Assembly (NCBI GenBank): GCA_964619265.1
Contig: CAZUCE010000009.1
Span: 1-64,000 of the forward strand
DNA length: 64,000 nt
Direction of reading: 5' to 3'
Origin: CAZUCE01 sp964619265
GTDB taxonomy: Bacteria; Planctomycetota; UBA1135; GCA-002686595
In this document: piece by piece, positions 62,869-64,000 of the stretch
Layout: each line of letters starts with the position of its first letter
Position numbering within the stretch: the stretch's first letter is position 1
Made by a program: the position numbers and the translations under genes
Notes under the pieces: generated by a model
The model's database searches: none
Told to the model about the DNA's origin: nothing
Seen by the model: the letters and a program-made list of their open reading frames with translations, nothing else

Positions 62869-64000
62869 GTGACGAACCGTATCGAGATTCCGATCGCCCT
62901 CGGTGGCGAGCCCGCCGGCCGCATTCACGTTCTGCCGATCACGAAGTCGCGCTGGGCCAAGTTGCAGCGCGGTGAAGCGGACGCCCTTTCGCCCCAGGCC
63001 AAAGAAGCCATCGGTCGACTCGGCGGACTGGTTCGCTTCGAAGCCGGAGCCGGGCAGGACCTTCCGGTTTCCCTAGGCGACGGGTCGCTGTTGCTTTTGA
63101 TCGGGCTCGGCGAGGAGATCACGACCCGCGGCTTGCGCACCGCGGCTTCCTTTGCGACTTCTCGCATGGCGCCGGAAGAAGCCTGGAGCTTGATCGTTCC
63201 AGAGCCAGCCGGGCAAGTCGATGCCGGCGCGGCGCTGCGTGCTATGGCCGAAGGAGTGGCGCTCGGCCCGTACCGATTCAAGCGAACCGACAAGCCGGCT
63301 CCTAAGGTCGCGGGTCCGTGCCGACTTGTTTCGCGCGCGCCCGGCGGCGAGTCGTTGCTGGCCCGTACGCTGGCGCTGGTCGAGGGAATGTTGCTCACAC
63401 GCGACCTGGTCAACACACCGGCCGATGACCTCGGGCCGGGCGAATTGTCCGACGCGGCGCGCGAATCCGCCGAGCGCCACGGCATGCGGGTCACGGTGCT
63501 CACCGGCGAGGAAGTCGAGAAGCGCGGATTCCGTTTGGTGCATGCGGTGGGACGCGCCGCTTCCCGCCCCTCCACGGTCACGATCGTCGAAAATTACGCC
63601 GAGGGCACCAAGCCCGACCTGTCGATCGTTGGCAAGGGCGTGGTGTTCGACACCGGTGGGCTCGACATCAAGGTTTCCGGCTACATGCAACTCATGCGTA
63701 AGGACATGGGTGGCGCGGGCACCGTGATCGGAACGCTCGACGCCCTCGGCCGCATCGGTTCGAAGACGCCTTTCATGGCGGTGATCCCCGCGGCTGAAAA
63801 TGCGGTGGGCCCGCTCTCCATGCGCCCCGGAGACGTGTTCCGTGGCTACGACGGTCAAACCGTCGAAATCGGAAACACCGACGCCGAAGGGCGCCTACTG
63901 CTTGCCGACGGTTTGGCCTACTCGCGCGAACGCGGCGCTTCCCGCCTACTCGATGTGGCCACGCTGACCGGCGCTGCGCGCGTCGCGCTGGGGCCGGATG
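62869..64000 (+). CDS. pepA: Leucyl aminopeptidase (M17), 3' end missing
   Basis: The reading frame is open from the GTG to the window edge (377 codons), so the C terminus is outside. The M17 two-metal site is mostly visible: VGKGVVFDTGGLDIK carries the first Lys, Asp and Lys, MRKDMGGAG the next Asp, and NTDAEGRLLLADGL the Asp/Glu ligands and catalytic-site Arg. The N-terminal domain (about 1-170) is more variable, as usual. The enzyme trims N-terminal residues from peptides in the cytoplasm with two metal ions. No signal peptide is seen. Confidence 0.95.
   Translation, partial: MTNRIEIPIALGGEPAGRIHVLPITKSRWAKLQRGEADALSPQAKEAIGRLGGLVRFEAGAGQDLPVSLGDGSLLLLIGLGEEITTRGLRTAASFATSRMAPEEAWSLIVPEPAGQVDAGAALRAMAEGVALGPYRFKRTDKPAPKVAGPCRLVSRAPGGESLLARTLALVEGMLLTRDLVNTPADDLGPGELSDAARESAERHGMRVTVLTGEEVEKRGFRLVHAVGRAASRPSTVTIVENYAEGTKPDLSIVGKGVVFDTGGLDIKVSGYMQLMRKDMGGAGTVIGTLDALGRIGSKTPFMAVIPAAENAVGPLSMRPGDVFRGYDGQTVEIGNTDAEGRLLLADGLAYSRERGASRLLDVATLTGAARVALGPD

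Overview
The window is 64 kb of high-GC bacterial DNA, densely coding, with many GTG starts and frequent 4-nt stop/start overlaps. No rRNA, tRNA, CRISPR array, insertion sequence or phage gene was recognised, so it reads as ordinary chromosome. The gene mix suggests a free-living, Gram-negative-type heterotroph, most likely a planctomycete (Planctomycetota) or a similar large-genome phylum. The reasons are an ECF sigma factor beside a membrane Ser/Thr kinase, many lipoproteins and Tat-exported proteins, pseudopilins with a PilX-like protein, a very large AsmA/DUF748 protein and many secreted exopeptidases. The phylum is an inference; no marker gene such as rRNA is present.

Layout. 0-2 kb: DNA glycosylase, APH-like kinase and a possible 43-aa leader peptide, all minus strand and coupled by overlaps. 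2-6 kb: small lipoprotein, YkuK-type RNase H-like protein, Ser/Thr kinase and its ECF sigma factor. 6-11.3 kb: secreted M1 peptidase, then an M14 carboxypeptidase coupled to a paralogue that has lost every catalytic residue; a palindromic repeat lies between them. 11.4-16.5 kb: beta-CASP nuclease, truncated haemoglobin, Tat-exported epimerase, ATP/ADP-translocase-like carrier. 16.4-23.3 kb: 1818-aa AsmA/DUF748 protein with a lipoprotein partner. 23.4-26.5 kb: c-di-GMP phosphodiesterase and SGNH hydrolase, with a second palindromic repeat between them.

26.6-33.6 kb: minus-strand run HEAT protein > HAMP-like membrane protein > sensor histidine kinase > response regulator with a dead kinase-like tail > RecQ. 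33.7-36.7 kb: pseudopilin operon closed by a clear intrinsic terminator. 36.9-42 kb: TRAP transporter, with DctP on the plus strand and DctQ/DctM on the minus strand coupled to a TlpA-like thioredoxin. 42.3-50.7 kb: PepN, acyltransferase, ComB-like phosphatase, degenerate SDR, a repeat-bearing gap, NUDIX-metallo-beta-lactamase fusion, Ogt. 51-56.9 kb: TMTC-like glycosyltransferase, two coiled-coil lipoproteins, M20 amidohydrolase, an unknown 258-aa protein and an SRPBCC protein. 57-62 kb: an SbcCD/YhaNO-like pair with a long C-terminal extension. 62-64 kb: degenerate MBL protein and a leucyl aminopeptidase cut by the window edge.

Recurring themes are peptide scavenging (two M1 enzymes, M14, M17, M20, with TRAP uptake), envelope signalling (ECF/STPK, HK/RR, EAL) and DNA repair (AlkA-like, Ogt, RecQ, SbcCD-like). 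Four convergent gene pairs overlap at their 3' ends. No single locus is an obvious new defence or mobile system. The best candidates for something undescribed are the M14 enzyme/pseudoenzyme pair, the TlpA-TRAP coupling, the extended YhaN-like ATPase and the orphan 258-aa protein.
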